Assembly: GCF_000972845.2 (NCBI RefSeq)
Contig: NC_040022.1
Location: 15,839,865 to 15,903,864 of the forward strand
Reading direction: 5' to 3'
Origin: Larimichthys crocea
Taxonomy: Eukaryota; Chordata; Actinopteri; Sciaenidae
Length of the DNA stretch: 64,000 nt
Shown here: positions 51,106 through 61,610 of the stretch, piece after piece
Numbering within the stretch: position 1 is the first letter of the stretch
Layout of the letters: every line of letters begins with the position of its first letter
Notes under the pieces: model-generated
The model's database searches: none
What the model was told of the DNA's origin: nothing
The model's input: the letters and a program-made list of their open reading frames with translations, nothing else
Made by a program: the position numbers and the translations under genes

Positions 51106-51107
51106 AC
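51038..51107. repeat. (CTAT)n tetranucleotide array
   Basis: About 16 perfect CTAT units after a short CTGT run. The frame through it is a Leu-Ser-Ile-Tyr repeat and is not a gene. Confidence 0.95.
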
Positions 51108-51184
51108 CACTGAGGCAGCCTATTGTAGTGACCACAATGTAATGTGCTGTACTGTCCAAAACCACACTGGTGTTTAAGAGTAGT

Positions 51185-51816
51185 TGTCAGGCCGGACTCA
51201 AAACAGGACTCAGGCGCAGAGGTGTCAATGATCTTTTTATTGAAATAACAAAAAAACCCTCGACCGAGTGAGGCTATGGTAGGCTATGAAAAACAGGCCT
51301 AAACTAGAGAAAACAAAAATCACTCCAAGGGAGGAAAAACTCTAAACTACTTTATGAAAAGGTTATCAAAATCAAAATCACTCACCAAGAGGAAAAACAA
51401 CAGGCTAAAAAACATTAACTGAAAGCACTCCGAAGGAGGCTGAAAAACACTACACTATACACTATGAAACTAAAAGGCTAGAATAAGAATTTACAACAAA
51501 AAATCACTCAATCGAGGAATATAAACAAAAGAACACTCAAGTAACAAGGCTATGACTATGGACGGACAAGGAAACAAGGCTTTGACGATCAATCTGATAA
51601 CGAAACACTTTGGCACAAGACAAAGGGAGACGCAGACAATATATACACAGGGTAATGGGGAACAGGTGGAAACAATCAGGGCGGGGAAGACAATCGGACC
51701 GTTGACACATGAGGAAGGGTAAGTGACCTGAAACGAGAGGGCAGGTAAATATCAAAATAAAACAGAAAATAACAAGACAGAACAAAAACCCAACTTGACC
51801 TCACCGCGGTGTGACA
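51185..51816 (-). mobile_element. Solo LTR of a retrotransposon with 5-bp target duplication
   Basis: The 632-bp segment begins TG and ends CA (TGTCAGGCC...GTGTGACA) with short inverted ends. It is flanked by GTAGT at 51180-51184 and 51817-51821. Read on the minus strand it has a TATA-like TATATA at 51645-51640 and an AATAAA at 51241-51236, about 50 bases before its end, as expected for a U3-R-U5 layout. No internal gag/pol region is present, so it is a recombination product of a full element. Superfamily (Gypsy, ERV or other) is not assigned. The size, 5-bp duplication and signals fit an LTR better than a DNA element. Confidence 0.75.
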
Positions 51817-52439
51817 GTAGTACAGTCAGTGGCGCCGTATCGGGGGGAAAGTTAGAACAATTCCAAGGGCCCACGACTGACAGGGGCCCCAAAAAATATT
51901 GTTGACATACGTGCAGCTAAGTTAAAAAAAATCTGCTGTTTTAATTGTTTTGAGAGGATGATGTTAATTTATTATGATTGAATATTTAATATATCTTTTA
52001 AATTCATTCACTTTTTTTTAAATCGTTGATTAATGAGAATTTTCCATTTTGAAATTTTATAATAAAAATACATTGATACTGTAAAAAATGGCACATTTTT
52101 ATGGTGATTTTTAATCTTGCATCAACTAGTGAACTGCACTGCATACTGTGTGCAGACTTGCATGCGTGTACAAATCACCATCAGTAAATATTGTGCTCGT
52201 ACTAGTATTGAACTACAAGACGCTAAACAGTTGCAAGCCTTTGATTAGAGTTATGTGAAGCTTTTGATGGGATAGTTAGGTCCTAGTGATGTGCTGACAA
52301 CAGCTGCGCAGAGGGGGCCCTATTTGATTTATTGTCATGGGGCCCAAAATTCCTGGCGGCGGCCCTGAGTACAGTAAGAACAGGTGGTATCGTCAGGTAA
52401 AGGTGTGCATATATATGTCTATATGTCTATGAAGGTGTG

Positions 52440-52578
52440 TAGGTCAGCGTGGTCCAGCTCCGGTCCAGGAGGTGGCGGAAACACACCGGAAGCTGTTTTC
52501 ATACCGCCAAAAAGAAGAAGTCAACCGAGCATGCGCAGTACAAACCTACGTTTGCACGATCCTAACGCTGTGGAGCAG
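52440..52578 (+). promoter_or_regulatory. sf3a2 promoter and non-coding first exon
   Basis: An ETS-type site (ACCGGAAGC, 52486-52494) and an NRF1-type site (GCATGCGCA, 52529-52537) sit about 40-90 bases before a strong donor, GAGCAG then gtgagt (52578/52579). This is the usual arrangement of a housekeeping promoter. The next exon has its acceptor at 53196-53197. Confidence 0.55.
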
Positions 52579-53272
52579 GTGAGTGTTTTGAATGAAGGAA
52601 AAAGTGTTTAGAGTATCTCTCGTCGTGTGTAGTTATCGTTTCTCTGGTAACCAACCACTTTATTATAACACGTACAGAGCTAATTATGTGTTACGTGTCG
52701 TTTGCTCGCTCACATTTGTTAAAATCCATCAACAACCAGCTGCTAACGCCGTTAGCTTAGCATCAGCGTCGTCATAATACGTTCAGTAGCCGGCTTAGCT
52801 TTGAGTGTGTTTGTGTGGCCCGACAAAACCTTCCTCTGAACTGCGATGAGTTAGTTTAAAGCAAGTAAGAAATATTTCTGTAAAAAAACTATTGGCTGGA
52901 ACTGTTTTGCCTAATTTCCCAGTAGTAGTAGTAGTAGTAACCGAGTTAGTATAAACAAGCAACAGAAGTCTGATGAGTTGTTTTTAAAACACATGACTAA
53001 TGTGGATGTAGTTGTCTTTAAATAAATGAGCAAATTATCAATACAACAGTTGATAGTCAGCAGTCAGTAAGTAATAGTGTAACTCCACACGTGGTACTTT
53101 GTTGTACTGAAATCCAGGAATACTTGGAATAGTAGTAACAGTAAATATTCAACTTTATTTACATCTCTGACAACGACATGTGGTTTGTTTTCTGCAGATC
53201 ATCAGGTAGCATCCACACTGAGTACCAGTGTCAAACAGGTGTCTGTGTGACTGAGCTCTTCACGCTGCAAAG

Positions 53273-56031
53273 ATGGATTTCCAGCATCGCGCTGGAGGCA
53301 AGACGGGGAGCGGCGGGGTGGCGTCTGCCTCCGAGAGTAACCGTGATCGACGAGAACGGTTACGTCAGCTGGCTCTGGAGACCATTGACATCAACAAAGA
53401 CCCCTACTTTATGAAGAATCATTTAGGATCGTACGAGTGCAAACTTTGCTTGACGCTTCATAACAATGAGGTGAGGAGGCAAATCACGAAACGTGCCGAC
53501 ATTATGTTTTCTAAACTTGATGTTATTTGTCATCAGAGTATCTTGTGTGAAATGGACAATTACAAGCTGCTCTCGTCTGTATTTGCAGGGCAGCTACTTG
53601 GCTCACACACAAGGAAAGAAACATCAGACCAACCTGTAAGTATCCATTTTCTCTGTAATCTGTACCCTATACACACCACACATGGAAATCCTGCTGTTGT
53701 GCTATCTCATAGGTTTTTGGTTTATTTTTTGTCTATGTCACCTCCCCATGACTGATACACTTTTCAAAGCACAAGTCCACTTTACACATACTCGTGTGTC
53801 GTGTGGACTTGGGGATCATTAGTAGCTTTTTCAGATCTACCATTAGTTTTTGAGTCATAGCAAGGTGTTGAACAAGGAAAAAATGGGTTGTGGAAAATCT
53901 CTTGGATCCTTCACAGAGCGGCACCACCAACTGACTAACATGCACATGTGAATAAAGCACCTTGTAGTGCAGCTCAGGTACTTTGATCATATGTCGTAAC
54001 ATATATAGCCAAATATCCACAGAGATAAACACTCCTCCTCCTTTGTCTCGTTCTATGAATTGATACATTCAGACAATGTGGTCATCATGTTTGAAGTGTT
54101 TCCACAGACAAACCGAGTTGAACAATGTCCGCACACGTCTTGACACAAAACTAACTAACTGGAAAATGCTCTTATATGTTGGACTTAATCCGCTTAGCTG
54201 ACTAGCAACTGGTGTACTGCTAAAACAGTCTGGGTAAAACTTGAACAGTTCATTTTTATTTTGTATTTAGAAAACACAGCAAGTACAACAACACTGGAAA
54301 AAACGAATTGTGACGTTTGTGTCGTTGGTTTCAGAACCGTTGCACCCTTATTCATCAGCTACTGTATTTCATGGTTCCTGTGAACTGACAGATCGAAATT
54401 CCGCTGTTAAACTACATATTTTGTTTGTTTCAGAGCGCGGAGAGCAGCCAAGGAGGCCAAAGAAGCTCCAGCTCAGCCAGCTCCAGCAAAAGTTAAAGTT
54501 GAGGTCAAGAAGTTTGTCAAAATTGGGCGACCAGGATACAAAGGTAAGTTAGCTACATGCTTATGAAGCTGCACCAGTCATTGTTTTGATAACACTGAAA
54601 ATGGTTTTATTGTAAATGTATTGTGTTTTAATGTGTAATCCATGTCTTTCTTATATAGTAACCAAACAGAGGGACCCAGAGACCGGACAGCAGTCTCTAC
54701 TTTTCCAGGTTAGTGCATTGATTGGATTTGTTTTTGTGGATTTGGGTAGATTCTTAAACAAGCAAATCAACATTAAAGCTCAGCTGGAGGGAGACGCTAT
54801 AAAAACTAAGCAGTTTGATTAAGTTATTTCCTTTGTTTGGCTTTTGAGCATCGTCTTGTCTCACCACTAACAGCTGAAACATCTGGGAAAAGATATTTCC
54901 AGTTTCTCGATCACCACTTACCCAAGGCTGACAATATAATTCTAAGAGTTTTTCTCAGTTTCAAACAGCTGGTTAATACAGAACCATATGCTCAACTAAA
55001 GGCAGCTTGTTTATTAGCATCTCTTCTTTATGGAGCAGCTTCCAACACAACTATTTTCTTTTCCACAGTATGATATGTCTTGTGTGGACTTAACTCACTT
55101 TTGGTACCTGGTCCTCTTCCCAATTTTGTTTACCACTGCAGGTAGTGCCCCCTCAGTGTAGGTATTATTTGGTACTATTTGGTCCTTCTGGCCAAATGAC
55201 AAGTTATATACTTAAATTGCATCAGAAAGCATCACCCTGTGCATTAACCCATGAAACTGTTTGCAACAGCAGCAATAACTATGTTACTTTTAGCTGTAGA
55301 GGTCAAAGATAAATCTATAAGGTACCTTTTTTTTCTTTTCTCTTTGCATCAGATTGATTACCCAGAGATCGCTGAAGGAATTGGACCCAGGCATCGTTTC
55401 ATGTCTGCTTATGAACAGCGCATTGAACCCCCTGATCGTCGTTGGCAGTACCTGCTTTTGGCCGCAGAACCATATGAGACTATTGCCTTTAAGGTGAGTG
55501 GACGCTGCACTTTTATTGTGCTCCTGACAGTATTTTTCCTCTTGCAGCGACATAACATCCAGATCTTTGATCTTTTAGGTGCCCAGTAGAGAGATTGACA
55601 AAGCCGAAAACCGATTCTGGACCCACTGGAACAGAGAAACAAAACAGGTACTGATGAGCTGATTAGCATTTGTTACCACAAATCCAAACTGGGCTTTTCA
55701 TTTGAAAACAGGAAACGTGGTTTAACCTTTTCTTTTGTTTTGTTTTTTCTCTCAGTTCTTCCTACAGTTCCACTTCAAAATGGAGAAAGCTATTCCCCAG
55801 TCCAGCGGTCCACCACCTCCTGCAGGAGTGAAGCGCCCCCCTCCCCTCATGAGCGGCGTTGGACCTCGCCCACCAAATGAGTCTATGCCTCCTCCCCCGC
55901 CAGGAGGGATGCCCGTTCCCCCTCTGCCACCTGGTGCTCCAGGCGCCCCCCATATGCCCCCTCAGATGCCCATGCCCCCCATGCCAATGAGGCCGCCTCC
56001 CCCTGATGGCCTCTCAATGTCTAATAATTGA
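53273..56031 (+). CDS. sf3a2: Splicing factor 3A subunit 2 (SF3a66)
   Basis: Seven coding exons, 53273-53470, 53589-53635, 54434-54543, 54659-54708, 55353-55493, 55579-55647 and 55756-56031, give 296 residues in one phase-consistent frame. The N-terminus MDFQHRAGGKTGSGGVAS is nearly identical to human. A matrin-type C2H2 zinc finger uses C56, C59, H72 and H78 (YECKLCLTLHNNEGSYLAHTQGKKH region) and is split by an intron. The conserved core continues through KKFVKIGRPGYKVTKQRD, DYPEIAEGIGPRHRFMSAYE and FFLQFHFKMEK. A proline-rich tail of about 85 residues ends GLSMSNN. The protein is part of SF3a in U2 snRNP and acts in branch-site recognition in the nucleus. Human SF3A2 is 464 residues; the missing length is its long VHPP-type proline repeat. 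ATTAAA at 56279-56284 is the likely polyA signal. Confidence 0.97.
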
Positions 56032-56278
56032 TCCCCTACCAGCGTTTCATGATTGCTTTGTTTCATGGTGTGCAGTCACACTGCCCTGCGTGTCTACAGT
56101 GTCCATTTAGACACTGCAGGCACATCCACTTTTCTTATTTCTACAAATGAAGTCCACATTCAGTAGATTTTTATACAATTGTTTGGTTTATGTAAACGTG
56201 TAGGGCAGCCCACATGACCACACTGTTCCGTGTAAATGCTTAAATTCTGGATATGGATTTTAAGAAGCTGTTTTTGTA

Positions 56279-56284
56279 ATTAAA
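56279..56284 (+). terminator. Polyadenylation signal of sf3a2
   Basis: ATTAAA is followed by a GT/T-rich stretch (TTTGTGTCTTAAAGTCTGTT), 250 bases past the stop codon. Confidence 0.6.
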
Positions 56285-56853
56285 TTCTGTGGAGAAAAAC
56301 ATTTGTGTCTTAAAGTCTGTTTTTCGAAAGACATTACCCTCACACATTTATCGGTATAGAGCATATATGATTACTGTGGAGAAGACTTAACATAACAGAC
56401 TAAATGATGAAATAATTGGTAACTTTATTTTGCTGTACTCTAGAAAACTATACCTTCTGCATACTATTGACAGTTAACTGAAGTATCACAACTGATGAGC
56501 AACTTATTAAAGATGTTTTATAACTTTCTAAAGGGAAGTAAATGATTACACAGAGTTAAAATAAAGCAGCAGGATTAACTGAAATGAAAATGCAAACATC
56601 TTTACAGATCAAAGCTCCATTACACAAAATCATAGCAACAAAACAAAAAGCTGACTGATTGTGTCCAGTCATTTAAATGGAAGGACACGTTACATTTGAG
56701 TCAGTTTGACAGAAAATGTATTAAATGAATTCAATATTACCACCTTTTAATAAAAGATCAAATTGATTTAGATAAAAACTGATCAACTCATCCCTTTTGA
56801 GATTATTTCTTCTCTTTCTGTTTCTCAGACTTTTTGATCTTGTGCGCTGCCTC

Positions 56854-58566
56854 CTAGTTTACTTCATCCCCATCTTCATCATCTACTGCTTCTTCAGGTT
56901 CCTCTGTTTTGTCTCTTTTGTTCTTGTCTTTGATTTCTTCATCTCTTACTTTCTTGGCCCTCCTGTTCTTTAATTTTCCTCCTCTTCGCTTCATGAGGTT
57001 TTTGTCAGGTAGTGGCTTGTTTCTTAGACCTCTCCATGTTTGTACTGTCCCTCCTCTTTTTGGCTTTCTTCTTTTGACCTCTATGTCATCATCTTCCTCC
57101 TCCTCCTCATCCTCTTCATCATCATCAAGGTCTGGCAGCCACCAAAACATGATATCCCACAGACTTGTCTCAGGCTAGAGTGCAGAGAACACGTGTAGTA
57201 GTTGACAGCACAAATTAAAAACGAAAAATAAACCAATCACCAAGGTGTCTTTACCTCTGATGGTTGTCTGTGTCGTAATATGCATGACCGTCTTACTGCT
57301 AGGTCGTATTCTTCCTCCTCCTCCACTGTCCTCTGACCACGCAGAGTTTCTGTATTTTGAAAAGAGACCACTCAGCCACAGCAGGTTTGTCATTTTCTAG
57401 CTCTGGTCCTACTTTTGTCTGCTGGTTTACTTGCCGTGTAGCCTCTGAAAGCCTGAGGTGAGCACCAGGATGGTAACAACCACAAACAGACAGCGGTTGA
57501 GGGTGACATTCTCCCACGGTGTTTCAAGCTGGCTCGTGCTTTGCGTGGACACTGCTTGCTTGTGCAAGGATGCTGAAGGAATTACAAGAAAGAGGAGAGG
57601 GCGGGAGCTTTTAATGTTGTAATCTAAACATTAAAAGCTGAGAAGGGTTAAGCAGCATGATGAGGATTACTCACTTGCTCTGGGGTGGCTGGGTTCCCTG
57701 TGTAAAGCTCTGGGCTCTCCTCTTGGTTGCTGTGGAACCGGAGCCATTTCCTATTGGAGAACAACTCGTAGCTTAGAGGAAAAGATATATCAAGGATGTA
57801 AATACTGTGAAAAACTGGTCATGTTGTTTTCTAACCAACCTCTCTGACTCTTCGTGTAGCGTACATTTCTGAAACAGACAGATGGAGATTTACTGAGGGG
57901 TGATATCATAAACCATAAACAACAAATGGAAGCCCAAACAACCATTCACTCAACCTGGCATTTATTCATTTGATGTATACTTGTACATTATTGTTGCCTG
58001 ACATATGCTTAAATTTTTATTAACCTCTCATTTACACAAAATACATATCTACTGTGCCAAACTTTTGAATCTGTTGAGCTAAATACTAATATGTCCATTT
58101 ATTTTGTAGTTTAATTTGACAGTAATAAAATAATAATCATACATTTCAATGTGATTTTCACATGCTATAGTTGTTAGAGTTCACTCAAAACCACAAATGT
58201 CTCCTTGATAGTGGAGCTAGAGAAAAAGTCAGGTGATCACTGAAGTCATTCAGGGTCATCATCCTCTGGGGTTATAAAAGACTGTACAAAATGATTTCAG
58301 TCTGGACCAAACTGCTGGCAAATAAAAATACATTCTCCCTCATGGCGTTTTTAGACTTTTAAGAGCTCTGTCTCACAAGGAGGTCTTTGTGAGTTTGGAG
58401 AGACTGAGGCATATTACACCCACCATCCATTCAGCACGGCAGAGGTGCACTGTGTTGCCTTTGACCAAGGGTCATATTTCAGTGGCTCCCTGCACTGCTG
58501 CTCCAAAGTATTTATAGAGTTGTACAATATATGTACAATGGATGGAGGCTTTTATGTGGCATTACA

Positions 58567-58626
<60 letters not shown>

Positions 58627-58726
58627 CGCCACCTGGTCTGCGGATCTGTCGAACAGGCTTCTGTGGAGGAGGATCTGCTCTTGGTAGCCCTAACTCCTCT
58701 TCAAATGTCTCAAAGCTTTCTTCCAT
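56854..58726 (-). CDS. jsrp1: Junctional sarcoplasmic reticulum protein 1 (JP-45-like)
   Basis: A minus-strand chain, 58726-58633, 57868-57840, 57750-57675, 57572-57435, 57349-57255 and 57174-56854, closes to 250 residues. It starts MEESFETFEEELGLPRADPP. Residues 85-108 (PWENVTLNRCLFVVVTILVL followed by TSGF) match the membrane segment of JSRP1, whose human form reads PWGDLSLNKCLVLASLVALL. A cytosolic or luminal tail follows: EEEEEYDLA, then LWDIMFWWLPDLDDDEED, an Asp/Glu run, and a Lys/Arg-rich end. JSRP1 binds the skeletal-muscle dihydropyridine receptor and calsequestrin at triads. The position beside sf3a2 supports the assignment. Three oddities: the intron at 57434-57350 works only with a GC donor; the small exons 57868-57840 and 57750-57675 are modelled from phase alone; a further upstream exon may exist at 59398-59333. 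Exons with the membrane segment and tail are secure, the 5' part less so. Confidence 0.75.
58571..58626. repeat. (TC)n(TG)n compound microsatellite beside a jsrp1 donor
   Basis: A TC run passes directly into a TG run that ends seven bases from the donor of the first jsrp1 coding exon (exon end 58633). On the gene strand the intron begins GTGGCGACACACAC. Confidence 0.9.
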
Positions 58727-59332
58727 CCCTTCCCTGGGAGAGTAAGAGTGACAGCAATGAAGAAGAAGATGACTCAAACTGAGTTTGCTTAAATACATAT
58801 TTATTACACAAAGCTTTGCATATAAAAGTGGCCGTATGACAGTTCAGCTTATGGATTGTTGGTGTTTGTATGAATGCTTTTCTCGCAGCTGTCACCTTCC
58901 AGAAACAAAAGGATTCAGAGGAATACAGTGTGGATGCAGTCATCCTTATTGGTATTCTTCCCTTTTTACTATAGAAGAAAAATTATTTCCATTGTCTTGT
59001 CAGGGTTTCATTTTGGCGTCACAAAAAGACACAAGTAAAAGGTCAGCTTCTCCAGTTTATGAATAAAACTGAAGCAGTTTCCTGACCTTCACATTCACAG
59101 ATGAATGCCGTGAGGCCCTTATGTCTTACATGACATTTCTACACAGACACTGTGCTAATGTCCCAACAGCCCTATAAATAGCTAAAGCAATGCCCCAGGA
59201 GAGACAGATGGATACACACTGCGTATAAATACACAAAAAGAAAAGCGCTGATGTTACCATTATACTCCTAGCTAGCCTTTCCCACAATGGAGCCTAACCT
59301 TTGATCCTGATAGAAATAAGGACCTGACCTAC

Positions 59333-59398
59333 CTGCCTCGACATTTGTGGGGCCCTCGGGCGGCGTCGTGGGAACTTTTGTCACAGAGCCTGTTGTTC
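59333..59398 (-). other. Possible upstream exon of jsrp1 (66 bases)
   Basis: On the minus strand an acceptor (ctgcgcag) at 59401-59399 and a strong donor (GGCAG then gtaggt) at 59333/59332 bound an open 66-base block in CpG-containing DNA. Its frame can join the first jsrp1 coding exon in phase without a stop, but it shows no similarity I recognise. It may be 5' UTR, an alternative exon or chance. Confidence 0.3.
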
Positions 59399-60875
59399 CT
59401 GCGCAGAGATGGCGGCAGAGTCACGCTCTGAACTGTCTGACAGCCAAGCACAGGTGCCAGAGAATGAAAAAACAAAAAGAATAGAGTGTCAGTCAGAGGT
59501 GTTGACTGAGGCAGGGTTGACATTAACATGGATCTTACAGCTGTCAAATCCAAAGAGAGGGCTCAGAGGGGACGAGGAAGGCAACAAGTCATACCCAAGT
59601 TTTGGAAAACTCTGAGCAATGTTGGAAAAATCTTATTAAAATATTATATTTAGTATCAAAGGAGTTACAGGTCATCAATCACACAGATTTTGAGCAACTA
59701 GGACGACTTGTATGAATACAATTTGTAAAAAGAAAAGAAAAAGAAAACAACAGAAAAGAAATATGTATAGTAGAGATTTTATTTTAAGATGGTTTCCCAC
59801 CTTTTCTCTAAATATTTGGACATTATAGAGGCACTTTTGTAATTCACCAGCAGAGAGTGCCACTGTACTTAAGAGATGGAGTCTGTTCTACTGATGGAGT
59901 CTGTAGTCTGTCAGACAGATGAGCTGTCACCATGATTAACAGATGGGCTGACAAATTTCTTTTTTTTTTTATGGCCATCAGCTACACTCTTTATATCAAA
60001 CATTTTGGACACACATGACCTTTTTGTCAATCTTTTTCTTTTTAATCAAATGATATTATTTATGTTGCCTTAGTGCATTGTTCTGCAGCAATCTTGTCAA
60101 AGTGCATGAACCATATTCTCATATCGTGTGCATGTGTGTTGTGTAGCTGTCAGACAAATTCAGCTCTTTACATGATATAGAGGCAACTAACAAACCGCAG
60201 TGTAAATAGATGTAAAGATGACTGGGTTACATCAGGGTGAGGTGGTTACAGGCCACCTTTATGTGGGATGTGTTGGTAAACAGACCTGTGGCGATGTTGA
60301 TGACTCATACCTTTGCTGGGACTCTGCCTAATTCCAGCTGCATCACACATTGCTATACACATCAGTAATCACTTTGAACTGGATATAAGCTCTGTAACCT
60401 TTGCCATGGGCATACTAAACAAGAGAAGGCTGTGGAATGAAATGGCATCCAGAGATGCATCATGCAAACATAATGTACAAAAACTGACACAACCAATCTG
60501 TCAGTTGTGTTACTTTTTGATCAAAACAGGTCAAACAAGACTTCTCCTGTAAAAAATAAAAAATGTTTTTGGCTATTTTACAATTTATCAAATCATGTGA
60601 TGTTTAAATCACCACAGACAGAAGTATACAAGACATGCCCATCAACTAATTAGAACCTTTTTTGGCTTTGCTAAGTGGCTTTGGCTCTGTGGATAATAAC
60701 GTTGGCACACTACTTTGTAGACTGAAATGTCTGAGTAACTGTTCAGATAGATTTCCATGAAATTTGGTTGACACTTTTATGTTCCCCTCAGGATCATTAG
60801 AACAACTGGTGATCCTCTCATTTTTCATCTGGGGCCATCATCGTTAAAATGTCAATTTGTTCATTATTTTGATTT

Positions 60876-61241
60876 AAAGGTCCAGTGTGTAGGATTTTGT
60901 GGCATCTAGCAGTGTAGCTGCAGATTTCAACCCCCTCGCCACACCCTCTCCTTCCAGCATGAAGTACAAACTACAGTGGCTGCCAAACTCACAATAAGAT
61001 GTTAAAAGCCTTGTCCAGAGCCAATGTTTAGTTTGTTCGAGGCTACTGTAGAAACATGGTAGTTCAACATGGTGGACTCTGTGGAAGAGGACCTGCTATG
61101 CCTGTACATATCAAAGGTTCCTTATAAGGGCACAAAAACATAACGATTTTCATTTTCAGGTGATTATATAATAATAAAAACATACTTAATTTCTGCAAAA
61201 TTTTGTAAATGGAGGCCCTAAAATCTGACACACTGGACCTT
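60876..61241 (+). mobile_element. Most complete copy of the dispersed MITE-like repeat, with terminal inverted repeats
   Basis: It begins AAAGGTCCAGTGTGTAGGAT and ends AAATCTGACACACTGGACCT, inverted ends that match over about 14 bases with two further short matches. The interior has no coding frame. Related copies at 23.5, 34.0 and 47.0 kb share ordered blocks. Target duplication is not clear. Confidence 0.65.
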
Positions 61242-61460
61242 CAAATACAAGTAAAAACTGTAATTTGTGTAAGTGCAAATGATCGAATGTTTGCGAACAC
61301 ATTAAACTAAAGACATTTAGTTGAAAACCTTCAAAAATGAATTGAAAGTATCAACAGAATGTGAGAAATAACACTTTTGATGTTGATGTTATGTCTGTGT
61401 ATGTATTTGTTGTAGAGATGTCTACTGAAGTTAGCATGCTAACTAGTTAGTACCAATTTC

Positions 61461-61610
61461 TCCTTGGACATTTTAATATGGGGGCTTATGGGAATTAGCA
61501 TGTTCTGTAGCCAGCCTCAAGTGGCTGTTTGAGGAACTGCAATTTTTTTGCATTTCCATATTGGCTTCATTTTTTCAGCCATGGAGGTTGCCGCTTGCTC
61601 GTGATACCAC
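61461..61610 (+). mobile_element. Second copy of the repeat found at 49.94-50.42 kb
   Basis: GGACATTTTAATATGGGGGC, TCTGTAGCCAGCCTCAAGTG, GAGGAACTGCAATTTTTTTG and GGAGGTTGCCGCTTGCTC match the 50.26-50.42 kb segment in order and orientation. Confidence 0.6.

Noticed and set aside
51185..51816. Coding potential within the solo LTR region
   Set aside because: The minus-strand frame at 51537-51785 has no gag/pol motif and overlaps the U3-like part; it is treated as LTR sequence only.
57300..57517. 72-residue minus-strand frame MGECHPQPLS...
   Set aside because: It is an out-of-frame shadow of the jsrp1 membrane-segment exon; the frame giving NVTLNRCLFVVVTILVLTSGF matches JSRP1.
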